From Engraulis encrasicolus (lineage: Eukaryota > Chordata > Actinopteri > Clupeiformes > Engraulidae): a DNA stretch of 64,000 nucleotides. The notes beneath the pieces were generated by a model. It searched no databases. It saw only the letters and a list, made by a program, of their open reading frames with translations, and was not told the origin of the DNA. Position 1 is the stretch's first letter. Every line of letters begins with the position of its first letter. Both the position numbers and the translations under genes were made by a program. This document shows positions 31,756-42,562 of the stretch, piece after piece. The stretch spans positions 1,731,864 through 1,795,863 of the forward strand of contig NC_085859.1 in the NCBI RefSeq assembly GCF_034702125.1, given 5' to 3'.

Positions 31756-32540
31756 ATACTGAGAAAAAAGTCCGCTGCACGACCAGGATTTCTTTTGCTC
31801 CCAAAAATTTATTTTACGTGACGTTTCGGGTTTTACCCCTTCTTCAGACGTGACAATACATAGAAATACACACCCCATATATACAAATTCCAGGTGATCA
31901 CATGATCCCATTGCAGGTGTTAACAATCACTATGAATAAATTGGCTCCCAAGTCCCACCACTCATTACTCACAGAGCTGATGACATCATACATATTACAA
32001 ATGACACTCCCCTATACACACAGGTGACACTATATACATATGTTCATATACAACAGGAAAACACATAAGGAATGATATATTGTGAGAAAAAATTATAAAT
32101 AAAAATAAAGAATAAAAAAAAGGCAAATATGCCTGAAATACCATTCCCCATTCTATACATGTTAGCAAGATTAGTCAAAAGTGTTGGCACAAGTGATATT
32201 AAGTCCATCATGGGGGCATGTGAAGAGAAGTCCATTAGCACACAGTTTCAGGAGACACCACATCACATATGCATACAGGAGGGCCGCAACAGTGGAGGAA
32301 AGGTTCCCTCTCTAGAGTCACAGGTTGGCGGCAGGAGACACCACATCTAGAGTCACAGGTTGGCGCTGGGAGGCCGCGCATCTAGAGTCACAGGTGGGCG
32401 CTGAGGGATACTATGTCAGGAGTCACAGGTTGGCGCTAAGGGATATTAAATCTAGAGTCACAGGTTGGCGCTGAGGGACCCCATCTCTAGAGTCACATGT
32501 TGGCGCTAGATCTGAAGACCAGGAGCTAGTAAGATTGGAT
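31756..32540 (-). repeat. Penelope-like copy A, 3' terminal repeat (pLTR)
   Basis: Same organisation as in copy D: element end atactgagaaaaaagtccgc, hammerhead-like core at 31817-31855, tandem 'gtcacaggttggcg' units at 32306-32512. It is preceded by the target-site copy AGCCTACCTG (31746-31755). Confidence 0.85.
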
Positions 32541-35500
32541 TCACAGGAAAGGTCTCAGGTCAAAGTCTTCATTTAACCCTCTAGGAGACAGGGTCCCCAA
32601 TGTGTATATCCAGAATGCTTCTCTCTTTAGTAGAAGGGAATTCACATCCCCTCCACGACTTGGGCACTTGACATGTTCAATGCCTATGTACCTGAGAGTT
32701 GAGACGTTGTGTGAGGCAGCTGTGAAGTGAAGCGCCACTGGACTCTTCTCGTTGTGGTTGCGGATATTCGACCGATGTTCAGCTATCCTGGTTTTCAAGC
32801 TCCTGGTTGTTTTTCCAATGTAGGCCAGCCCACAGGGACACCTGAGCATGTAAATGACATTGTTAGTGTTACATGCAATCACACCTTTAATGCGCAACTG
32901 TTTCCCTGTGAGGGGGTGATGAAAGGTCTTAGTCTTGATAGTAAAATTGCATTGGGCACACTGGCCACATTTGTAATTGCCTTGGGGAATCTGTCGCAGA
33001 AAATGTTCTGGTTGGGGAGGGTGGTGGGCTTTCACCAGTAGGTTCCTCAGATTGGGTGGTCTTTTGAATACCACCCTTGGGGGTGATGTGAAACAGCTTA
33101 GAGAAGGGTCAGATGTGACTATATGCCAATGCTTCTGTATAATAGACTGGAACTCATGGCTGAGCGGTGAGTACTGTACTATGCAGTTTACGCGGGCTTC
33201 TGTGGCTTTGCGTCTTGTGGTGTATAAACAGTCTGTTTGGGACATACCATTGAAGCGCCTCCTAGCGCTTGTGATCCACTCAGGCTTGTACTGTCTATCT
33301 CCGAACCGGGCCTCCAGGTCCTGGGCTTCCTTCTGAAAGTCCTCGTCTTTGCTGCAGAGCCGTCTGATGCGGCTAAACTGTGAAATGGGTAAACTTTTTT
33401 TCAGTGGAACTGGATGATATGAAAGGCCGTGTAGGATTGAGTTTTTGTCAGTTGGCTTACGGTAAAGAGTGGTACCTAAGTGTTCTCCATGCCTATACAC
33501 CAGTATGTCTAAAAAGCTCATTTGATGTTTGCTGTATTCCATGGTGAATCTTAAGTGTGTGTTACGTGAATTTATGTATTCGTGGAATGTTTTGAGCTGA
33601 CTCTCTGTACCTTGCCAAATAAAGAACACGTCGTCGATGTAGCGTTTCCAGTTAGTGATGTGTTGAAGATGAGGGTTGCATTCATCCCAGATGTGTTGCT
33701 GTTCGAAGAGGCCGCAGTACAAGGAGGCGAAGCTCGGGGCCATCTTCGATCCCATGCTGGTCCCTGAGATCTGCAAGTAGAAATCCGATCCAAACATGAA
33801 GTAATTAAACTTAAGGACTATTTCAATTAGGTCCACAATGCATTGTGTGGGGGGAGTGCAACTGGGGCGCTGATTCAAGAAATGTTCGGAGGCCTGTAGG
33901 CCTCCTCTGAACGGTACATTGGTGTAAAGTGACTCAATGTCCATAGTGACCAGAAACATCTCCTCCACAGGCATAGTAATGCTCTGGAACATCTTGATGC
34001 ACTCAACTGTGTCTTTGATGTAAGAAGGGAGGGAGGTGACTAGCGGTTGAAGGAAATGGTCAACGAAGGCAGAAATGTTTTCTGTGAGAGACCCTATGGC
34101 AGCTACTATCGGCCGTCCGGGGGGTACATCTGTAAATGTTTTATGTATTTTTGGAAGAGTGTATAGAACGGGTATCACTGGGGTGTTGACAGTCATGAAA
34201 GCATGCTCACGTTTGCTGATGTGATTGTGCTGCAGTAATGAATTCAAATGGGTGTGAATGGTTTCTCTAAATTTCGTAGTGGGGTTGGATGTCAACTTCT
34301 TGTAAAAAGTGTTGTTGCCCAGCTGCCTGGCTATTTCACCTTCATAAGCCTGGCGATCCAAAATGACAATCCCTCCTCCCTTATCCGCACTCTGCACAAC
34401 CACGGTTCTGTCTTTTTGTAGGGCACGCAGTTCAGCCCTTTGTGATGAAGTGAGATTGTCAGCTACCTTATACTCTTTCCTTTTAGACATGATGGTGGTT
34501 ACATCCTGTTCGACCAATCTGCAATATGTGTCTAGTGATGCATTTCTCCTTTTGGGGGGAATGAAGGTGCTTTTACCTCTGAATGTGGTAGTCGAGTGAT
34601 CATTCTGCTCTTCGCTGGTCTCTGGGGTTGCTGCGGCGGCTCCCAACTCTGCATTGTGGTCGGTTGGTGTTGGTGTAGCACTGAAACTAGGACGGGAAGA
34701 GGAATTGAAGAATTCTTTTAGTCTGAGTGTCCTGAAAAATTTTTGGAAGTCAACTATTGTATTGAACTCGTTACAGTGTGTTGTAGGCACAAACGAGAGG
34801 CCTTTGCTTAGTGCCGTTAAACAGTCTTCCGTGAGATTTTTACTAGAGAGGTTAATGACATTGGTTACCTGTGGCTCTTGGCGTCTCTTCTTTTTTAGCG
34901 ACCGTCTGCACGGTTTCTTTGTTGTTTGCCTCGTGGTGGTAGGCGTCTTTGTCCTTGGTTTGTTCTGCCCCCTAAAAAAAGGACCACTGGTTTGAGAGAA
35001 GTTACTGGATTCTGACTCGTATTCGTCCGTGGTGGTCATCACCTGCTGGGAAGCGCGCGTGTTGCGATGTCTTCTCGCTGGGGGTTGTTGTACAGAGCGA
35101 GTTTTTGGTGTTGGATTTCTCCACTGGTAGACTCGGCCACGTTCGTAGTCCAGTGTGTCGCGTTCGAACTTCCTCCTTTTTGACACTGTGATTTCTTTGG
35201 TTAATTCTTGTTTGTGTTGCTCACATTCCTCTAGTTTCTGTTTGAGTATCACTGGGTCATTCACTTCCGTGCCAAGTTTAGTTTTGAGTTCTGAAATCTC
35301 GTCGCGTACTGTCGCGAGGTTAGCTGTAACTTCCTGAATCGTCAGTGCCATCAAATCAAATGAGCATTTGTTTAGAATTGCAGTCCATTGATCACAAAAG
35401 TTGGAGTTATCCTTACCCATGATTGGGCCCTTATTGATTCGTAAGCCTCTAGGTATTCGTTTGGCTCGCATATAATCACTCAATGTCACTGCATGTAGGA

Positions 35501-35657
35501 AGAGGCGTGTTTCTCGCTCTTCTAGTTTTTGTAATGATTTCGTAGTCAGACCTGAGTTGCTCTGTGCAGTGGCGTTGTTGAAAAGCGAGTCCTGTAGGAT
35601 GATCCGTGTGTAATCTTGCTGGGTAAATTCAAACGTGGCAGATGTCGCTGGATCCAT
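32541..35657 (-). CDS. Penelope-like copy A: intact RT/GIY-YIG protein, 1038 aa
   Basis: Single open frame from ATG at 35657. Residues 1-250 form a charged N-terminal region with a coiled-coil-like segment. The RT spans roughly 400-800, with YTLPKIHK, MDIESLYTNVP and catalytic YIDD near 672. A Cys-rich linker CGQCAQC is near 896. A GIY-YIG endonuclease runs from about 931 (VIYMLRCPCGLAYIG) with the R-x-x-EH block after it. All key residues I can identify are present, so this copy could be active. At 34974-34980 (sense TTTTTTTA) it has seven T where copies C and D have six; the extra T puts ORF1 and ORF2 in one frame. Confidence 0.92.
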   Translation of the reverse strand: MDPATSATFEFTQQDYTRIILQDSLFNNATAQSNSGLTTKSLQKLEERETRLFLHAVTLSDYMRAKRIPRGLRINKGPIMGKDNSNFCDQWTAILNKCSFDLMALTIQEVTANLATVRDEISELKTKLGTEVNDPVILKQKLEECEQHKQELTKEITVSKRRKFERDTLDYERGRVYQWRNPTPKTRSVQQPPARRHRNTRASQQVMTTTDEYESESSNFSQTSGPFFRGQNKPRTKTPTTTRQTTKKPCRRSLKKKRRQEPQVTNVINLSSKNLTEDCLTALSKGLSFVPTTHCNEFNTIVDFQKFFRTLRLKEFFNSSSRPSFSATPTPTDHNAELGAAAATPETSEEQNDHSTTTFRGKSTFIPPKRRNASLDTYCRLVEQDVTTIMSKRKEYKVADNLTSSQRAELRALQKDRTVVVQSADKGGGIVILDRQAYEGEIARQLGNNTFYKKLTSNPTTKFRETIHTHLNSLLQHNHISKREHAFMTVNTPVIPVLYTLPKIHKTFTDVPPGRPIVAAIGSLTENISAFVDHFLQPLVTSLPSYIKDTVECIKMFQSITMPVEEMFLVTMDIESLYTNVPFRGGLQASEHFLNQRPSCTPPTQCIVDLIEIVLKFNYFMFGSDFYLQISGTSMGSKMAPSFASLYCGLFEQQHIWDECNPHLQHITNWKRYIDDVFFIWQGTESQLKTFHEYINSRNTHLRFTMEYSKHQMSFLDILVYRHGEHLGTTLYRKPTDKNSILHGLSYHPVPLKKSLPISQFSRIRRLCSKDEDFQKEAQDLEARFGDRQYKPEWITSARRRFNGMSQTDCLYTTRRKATEARVNCIVQYSPLSHEFQSIIQKHWHIVTSDPSLSCFTSPPRVVFKRPPNLRNLLVKAHHPPQPEHFLRQIPQGNYKCGQCAQCNFTIKTKTFHHPLTGKQLRIKGVIACNTNNVIYMLRCPCGLAYIGKTTRSLKTRIAEHRSNIRNHNEKSPVALHFTAASHNVSTLRYIGIEHVKCPSRGGDVNSLLLKREAFWIYTLGTLSPRGLNEDFDLRPFL

Positions 35658-35812
35658 TGGATAATAGTTGTATGGCGGTTGTGAAGCTCAAGGTACGGGA
35701 GTCAATCAAAGGTAGATGGAGTGCAGAGCAAAGACAAAAGTTGAGGTAATGATGGAAAGCTCGCACATCCACAGGAACGTCTGACCTGGGAGCAGGACCA
35801 CAAGTGACTAGA

Positions 35813-36599
35813 TGATACTGAGAAAAAAGTCCGCTGCACGACCAGGATTTCTTTTGCTCCCAAAAATTTATTTTACGTGACGTTTCGGGTTTTACCCCTT
35901 CTTCAGACGTGACAATACATAGAAATACACACCCCATATATACAAATTCCAGGTGATCACATGATCCCATTGCAGGTGTTAACAATCACTATGAATAAAT
36001 TGGCTCCCAAGTCCCACCACTCATTACTCACAGAGCTGATGACATCATACATATTACAAATGACACTCCCCTATACACACAGGTGACACTATATACATAT
36101 GTTCATATACAACAGGAAAACACATAAGGAATGATATATTGTGAGAAAAAATTGTAAATAAAAATAAAGAATAAAAAAAAGGCAAATATGCCTGAAATAC
36201 CATTCCCCATTCTATACATGTTAGCAAGATTAGTCAAAAGTGTTGGCACAAGTGATATTAAGTCCATCACGGGGGCATGTGAAGAGAAGTCCATTAGCAC
36301 ACAGTTTCAGGAGACACCACATCACATATGCATACAGGAGGGCCGCAACAGTGGAGGAAAGGTTCCCTCTCTAGAGTCACAGGTTGGCGGCAGGAGACAC
36401 CACATCTAGAGTCACAGGTTGGCGCTGGGAGGCCGCGCATCTAGAGTCACAGGTGGGCGCTGAGGGATACTATGTCAGGAGTCACAGGTTGGCGCTAAGG
36501 GATATTAAATCTAGAGTCACAGGTTGGCGCTGAGGGACCCCATCTCTAGAGTCACATGTTGGCGCTAGATCTGAAGACCAGGAGCTAGTAAGATTGGAT
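35813..36599 (-). repeat. Shared pLTR between Penelope units A and B
   Basis: Serves as the 3' terminal repeat of B and the 5' repeat of A. Hammerhead-like core at 35876-35914; tandem units at 36365-36571. Nearly identical to 31756-32540. Confidence 0.8.
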
Positions 36600-37650
36600 T
36601 CACAGGAAAGGTCTCAGGTCAAAGTCTTCATTTAACCCTCTAGGAGACAGGGTCCCCAATGTGTATATCCAGAATGCTTCTCTCTTTAGTAGAAGGGAAT
36701 TCACATCCCCTCCACGACTTGGGCACTTGACATGTTCAATGCCTATGTACCTGAGAGTTGAGACGTTGTGTGAGGCAGCTGTGAAGTGAAGCGCCACTGG
36801 ACTCTTCTCGTTGTGGTTGCGGATATTCGACCGATGTTCAGCTATCCTGGTTTTCAAGCTCCTGGTTGTTTTTCCAATGTAGGCCAGCCCACAGGGACAC
36901 CTGAGCATGTAAATGACATTGTTAGTGTTACATGCAATCACACCTTTAATGCGCAACTGTTTCCCTGTGAGGGGGTGATGAAAGGTCTTAGTCTTGATAG
37001 TAAAATTGCATTGGGCACACTGGCCACATTTGTAATTGCCTTGGGGAATCTGTCGCAGAAAATGTTCTGGTTGGGGAGGGTGGTGGGCTTTCACCAGTAG
37101 GTTCCTCAGATTGGGTGGTCTTTTGAATACCACCCTTGGGGGTGATGTGAAACAGCTTAGAGAAGGGTCAGATGTGACTATATGCCAATGCTTCTGTATA
37201 ATAGACTGGAACTCATGGCTGAGCGGTGAGTACTGTACTATGCAGTTTACGCGGGCTTCTGTGGCTTTGCGTCTTGTGGTGTATAAACAGTCTGTTTGGG
37301 ACATACCATTGAAGCGCCTCCTAGCGCTTGTGATCCACTCAGGCTTGTACTGTCTATCTCCGAACCGGGCCTCCAGGTCCTGGGCTTCCTTCTGAAAGTC
37401 CTCGTCTTTGCTGCAGAGCCGTCTGATGCGGCTAAACTGTGAAATGGGTAAACTTTTTTTCAGTGGAACTGGATGATATGAAAGGCCGTGTAGGATTGAG
37501 TTTTTGTCAGTTGGCTTACGGTAAAGAGTGGTACCTAAGTGTTCTCCATGCCTATACACCAGTATGTCTAAAAAGCTCATTTGATGTTTGCTGTATTCCA
37601 TGGTGAATCTTAAGTGTGTGTTACGTGAATTTATGTATTCGTGGAATGTT
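36600..37650 (-). pseudogene. Penelope-like copy B, 5'-truncated RT/GIY-YIG
   Basis: Keeps the C-terminal part of the protein (from just after the YIDD block through the complete GIY-YIG domain) and is cut off at 37650, where unit C begins on the opposite strand. The retained sequence matches copy A almost base for base. Loss of the 5' part of the RT makes it non-autonomous. Confidence 0.9.
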
Positions 37651-38303
37651 ATCCCTCAGCGCCCACCTGTGACTCTAGATGCGCGGCCTCCCAGCGCCAA
37701 CCTGTGACTCTAGATGTGGTGTCTCCTGCCGCCAACCTGTGACTCTAGAGAGGGAACCTTTCCTCCACTGTTGCGGCCCTCCTGTATGCATATGTGATGT
37801 GGTGTCTCCTGAAACTGTGTGCTAATGGACTTCTCTTCACATGCCCCCATGATGGACTTAATATCACTTGTGCCAACACTTTTGACTAATCTTGCTAACA
37901 TGTATAGAATGGGGAAGGGTATTGCAGGCATATTTGCCTTTTTTTTATTCTTTATTTTTATTTACAATTTTTTCTCACAATATATCATTCCTTATGTGTT
38001 TTCCTGTTGTATATGAACATATGTATATAGTGTCACCTGTGTGTATAGGGGAGTGTCATTTGTAATATGTATGATGTCATCAGCTCTGTGAGTAATGAGT
38101 GGTGGGACTTGGGAGCCAATTTATTCATAGTGATTGTTAACACCTGCAATGGGATCATGTGATCACCTGGAATTTGTATATATGGGGTGTGTATTTCTAT
38201 GTATTGTCACGTCTGAAGAAGGGGTAAAACCCGAAACGTCACGTAAAATAAATTTTTGGGAGCAAAAGAAATCCTGGTCGTGCAGCGGACTTTTTTCTCA
38301 GTA
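37651..38303 (+). repeat. Penelope-like copy C, 5' pLTR (truncated)
   Basis: Starts within the tandem-unit block (atccctcagcgcccacctgt). It lacks the first four or so units seen in the 3' pLTR at 41570. Confidence 0.8.
38205..38243 (+). ncRNA. Hammerhead-ribozyme-like core in Penelope pLTR
   Basis: Reads CTGAAGA, then a stem II hairpin GGGT-AAA-ACCC, then GAAAC, with GTCACGT on the 5' side and CGTCACGTAA on the 3' side. This is the CUGANGA...GAAA catalytic core; GUC triplets lie next to it. Stems I and III look very short, as reported for Penelope hammerheads, which may act as dimers. The same motif is at 16811-16849, 20885-20923, 31817-31855 and 35876-35914 (minus) and 42255-42293 (plus). 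Confidence 0.7.
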
Positions 38304-38461
38304 TCATCTAGTCACTTGTGGTCCTGCTCCCAGGTCAGACGTTCCTGTGGATGTGCGAGCTTTCCATCATTACCTCAACTTTTGTCTTTGCTCTGCACTC
38401 CATCTACCTTTGATTGACTCCCGTACCTTGAGCTTCACAACCGCCATACAACTATTATCCA

Positions 38462-39223
38462 ATGGATCCAGCGACATCTGCCACGTTTGAATTTACCCAG
38501 CAAGATTACACACGGATCATCCTACAGGACTCGCTTTTCAACAACGCCACTGCACAGAGCAACTCAGGTCTGACTACGAAATCATTACAAAAACTAGAAG
38601 AGCGAGAAACACGCCTCTTCCTACATGCAGTGACATTGAGTGATTATATGCGAGCCAAACGAATACCTAGAGGCTTACGAATCAATAAGGGCCCAATCAT
38701 GGGTAAGGATAACTCCAACTTTTGTGATCAATGGACTGCAATTCTAAACAAATGCTCATTTGATTTGATGGCACTGACGATTCAGGAAGTTACAGCTAAC
38801 CTCGCGACAGTACGCGACGAGATTTCAGAACTCAAAACTAAACTTGGCACGGAAGTGAATGACCCAGTGATACTCAAACAGAAACTAGAGGAATGTGAGC
38901 AACACAAACAAGAATTAACCAAAGAAATCACAGTGTCAAAAAGGAGGAAGTTCGAACGCGACACACTGGACTACGAACGTGGCCGAGTCTACCAGTGGAG
39001 AAATCCAACACCAAAAACTCGCTCTGTACAACAACCCCCAGCGAGAAGACATCGCAACACGCGCGCTTCCCAGCAGGTGATGACCACCACGGACGAATAC
39101 GAGTCAGAATCCAGTAACTTCTCTCAAACCAGTGGTCCTTTTTTAGGGGGCAGAACAAACCAAGGACAAAGACGCCTACCACCACGAGGCAAACAACAAA
39201 GAAACCGTGCAGACGGTCGCTAA
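38462..39223 (+). CDS. Penelope-like copy C ORF1
   Basis: 253 codons starting MDPATSATFEFTQ and ending RADGR-stop. It matches the first quarter of copy A up to the T tract (39139-39144) and then continues in the other frame with an Arg/Gln-rich tail. ORF1 codons CCT TTT TTA contain the heptamer T TTT TTA at 39139-39145, and the RT frame is -1 from there. Confidence 0.75.
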   Translation: MDPATSATFEFTQQDYTRIILQDSLFNNATAQSNSGLTTKSLQKLEERETRLFLHAVTLSDYMRAKRIPRGLRINKGPIMGKDNSNFCDQWTAILNKCSFDLMALTIQEVTANLATVRDEISELKTKLGTEVNDPVILKQKLEECEQHKQELTKEITVSKRRKFERDTLDYERGRVYQWRNPTPKTRSVQQPPARRHRNTRASQQVMTTTDEYESESSNFSQTSGPFLGGRTNQGQRRLPPRGKQQRNRADGR

Positions 39224-41569
39224 AAAAGAAGAGACGCCAAGAGCCACAGGTAACCAATGTCATTAACCTCTCTAGTAAAAATCTCACGGAAGACTGTTTA
39301 ACGGCACTAAGCAAAGGCCTCTCGTTTGTGCCTACAACACACTGTAACGAGTTCAATACAATAGTTGACTTCCAAAAATTTTCAGGACACTCAGACTAAA
39401 AGAATTCTTCAATTCCTCTTCCCGTCCTAGTTTCAGTGCTACACCAACACCAACCGACCACAATGCAGAGTTGGGAGCCGCCGCAGCAACCCCAGAGACC
39501 AGCGAAGAGCAGAATGATCACTCGACTACCACATTCAGAGGTAAAAGCACCTTCATTCCCCCCAAAAGGAGAAATGCATCACTAGACACATATTGCAGAT
39601 TGGTCGAACAGGATGTAACCACCATCATGTCTAAAAGGAAAGAGTATAAGGTAGCTGACAATCTCAATTCATCACAAAGGGCTGAACTGTGTGCCCTACA
39701 AAAGGACAGAACTGTGGTTGTGCGGATAAGGGAGGAGGGATTGTCATTTTGGATCGCTAGGCTTATGAAGGTGAAATAGCCAGGCAGCTGGGCAACACCA
39801 CTTTTTACAAGAAGTTGACATCCAACCCCAATACGAAATTTAGAGAAACCATTCACACCCATTTGAATTCATTACTGCAGCACAATCACATCAGCAAACG
39901 TGAGCATGCTTTCATGACTGTCAACACCCCAGTGATACCCGTTCTATACACTCTTCCAAAAATACATAAAACATTTACAGATGTACCCCCCGGACGGCCG
40001 ATAGTAGCTGCCATAGGGTCTCTCACAGAAAACATTTCTGCCTTCGTTGACCATTTCCTTCAACCGCTAGTCACCTCCCTCCCTTCTTACATCAAAGACA
40101 CAGTTGAGTGCATCAAGATGTTCCAGAGCATTACTATGCCTGTGGAGGAGATGTTTCTGGTCACTATGGACATTGAGTCACTTTACACCAATGTACCGTT
40201 CAGAGGAGGCCTACAGGCCTCCGAACATTTCTTGAATCAGCGCCCCAGTTGCACTCCCCCCACACAATGCATTGTGGACCTAATTGAAATAGTCCTTAAG
40301 TTTAATTACTTCATGTTTGGATCGGATTTCTACTTGCAGATCTCAGGGACCAGCATGGGATCGAAGATGGCCCCGAGCTTCGCCTCCTTGTATTGCGGCC
40401 TCTTCGAACAGCAACACATCTGGGATGAATGCAACCCTCATCTTCAACACATCACTAACTGGAAACGCTACATCGACGACGTGTTCTTTATTTGGCAAGG
40501 TACAGAGAGTCAGCTCAAAACATTCCACGAATACATAAATTCACGTAACACACACTTAAGATTCACCATGGAATACAGCAAACATCAAATGAGCTTTTTA
40601 GACATACTGGTGTATAGGCATGGAGAACACTTAGGTACCACTCTTTACCGTAAGCCAACTGACAAAAACTCAATCCTACACGGCCTTTCATATCATCCAG
40701 TTCCACTGAAAAAAAGTTTACCCATTTCACAGTTTAGCCGCATCAGACGGCTCTGCAGCAAAGACGAGGACTTTCAGAAGGAAGCCCAGGACCTGGAGGC
40801 CCGGTTCGGAGATAGACAGTACAAGCCTGAGTGGATCACAAGCGCTAGGAGGCGCTTCAATGGTATGTCCCAAACAGACTGTTTATACACCACAAGACGC
40901 AAAGCCACAGAAGCCCGCGTAAACTGCATAGTACAGTACTCACCGCTCAGCCATGAGTTCCAGTCTATTATACAGAAGCATTGGCATATAGTCACATCTG
41001 ACCCTTCTCTAAGCTGTTTCACATCACCCCCAAGGGTGGTATTCAAAAGACCACCCAATCTGAGGAACCTACTGGTGAAAGCCCACCACCCTCCCCAACC
41101 AGAACATTTTCTGCGACAGATTCCCCAAGGCAATTACAAATGTGGCCAGTGTGCCCAATGCAATTTTACTATCAAGACTAAGACCTTTCATCACCCCCTC
41201 ACAGGGAAACAGTTGCGCATTAAAGGTGTGATTGCATGTAACACTAACAATGTCATTTACATGCTCAGGTGTCCCTGTGGGCTGGCCTACATTGGAAAAA
41301 CAACCAGGAGCTTGAAAACCAGGATAGCTGAACATCGGTCGAATATCCGCAACCACAACGAGAAGAGTCCAGTGGCGCTTCACTTCACAGCTGCCTCACA
41401 CAACGTCTCAACTCTCAGGTACATAGGCATTGAACATGTCAAGTGCCCAAGTCGTGGAGGGGATGTGAATTCCCTTCTACTAAAGAGAGAAGCATTCTGG
41501 ATATACACATTGGGGACCCTGTCTCCTAGAGGGTTAAATGAAGACTTTGACCTGAGACCTTTCCTGTGA
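39146..41569 (+). pseudogene. Penelope-like copy C RT/GIY-YIG, frameshifted
   Basis: The downstream protein is split by at least two small deletions relative to copy A: one T lost in the T run near 39375 (ccaaaaattttcagg), and a deletion in the stretch before the 'gcggataagggaggagg' segment at 39722. From 39815 a 584-codon frame runs to the end and keeps the RT core (RYIDDVFFIWQG near 40465) and GIY-YIG domain. It is dead as a whole but nearly identical to A elsewhere. Confidence 0.88.
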
Positions 41570-42430
41570 ATCCAATCTTACTAGCTCCTGGTCTTCAGAT
41601 CTAGCGCCAACATGTGACTCTAGAGATGGGGTCCCTCAGCGCCAACCTGTGACTCTAGATTTAATATCCCTTAGCGCCAACCTGTGACTCCTGACATAGT
41701 ATCCCTCAGCGCCCACCTGTGACTCTAGATGCGCGGCCTCCCAGCGCCAACCTGTGACTCTAGATGTGGTGTCTCCTGCCGCCAACCTGTGACTCTAGAG
41801 AGGGAACCTTTCCTCCACTGTTGCGGCCCTCCTGTATGCATATGTGATGTGGTGTCTCCTGAAACTGTGTGCTAATGGACTTCTCTTCACATGCCCCCAT
41901 GATGGACTTAATATCACTTGTGCCAACACTTTTGACTAATCTTGCTAACATGTATAGAATGGGGAATGGTATTTCAGGCATATTTGCCTTTTTTTTATTC
42001 TTTATTTTTATTTACAATTTTTTCTCACAATATATCATTCCTTATGTGTTTTCCTGTTGTATATGAACATATGTATATAGTGTCACCTGTGTGTATAGGG
42101 GAGTGTCATTTGTAATATGTATGATGTCATCAGCTCTGTGAGTAATGAGTGGTGGGACTTGGGAGCCAATTTATTCATAGTGATTGTTAACACCTGCAAT
42201 GGGATCATGTGATCACCTGGAATTTGTATATATGGGGTGTGTATTTCTATGTATTGTCACGTCTGAAGAAGGGGTAAAACCCGAAACGTCACGTAAAATA
42301 AATTTTTGGGAGCAAAAGAAATCCTGGTCGTGCAGCGGACTTTTTTCTCAGTATCATCTAGTCACTTGTGGTCCTGCTCCCAGGTCAGACGTTCCTGTGG
42401 ATGTGCGAGCTTTCCATCATTACCTCAAGA
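41570..42430 (+). repeat. Penelope-like copy C, 3' pLTR and start of a further unit
   Basis: Full tandem-unit block (41602-41765), hammerhead-like core at 42255-42293, then leader sequence of a next unit broken off at about 42428 just before the target duplication. This read-through shows that C was also copied from a tandem template. Confidence 0.8.
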
Positions 42431-42562
42431 AGCCTACCTGTCATACAGGTTCTGACTCATGTTTGCTATTTAGCCCATTGATGTCTGCTGCCAGTCTGTA
42501 TGTGTTCTGTCTTTCACAGAGGTCCTGTTCAACTGCTTGTTTTGAACAACTATGGCCCTTTT

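Larger units (their letters stand above)
31756..42430. mobile_element. Penelope-like array: A and B (minus) joined to inverted C (plus)
   Basis: Unit A (31756-35812, minus) is complete. Unit B (35813-37650, minus) follows head-to-tail but stops inside the RT domain. At 37650/37651 the sequence switches strand into unit C (37651-42430, plus), which starts inside its pLTR and ends with the beginning of another unit. The whole array is flanked by AGCCTACCTG (31746-31755, 42431-42440), and TRIM intron sequence resumes (tgtcatacaggttctg) as in copy 1 at 4234-4249. The three units are nearly identical, so the event is recent. Partial tandem and inverted layouts are characteristic of Penelope-like elements. 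Confidence 0.88.
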
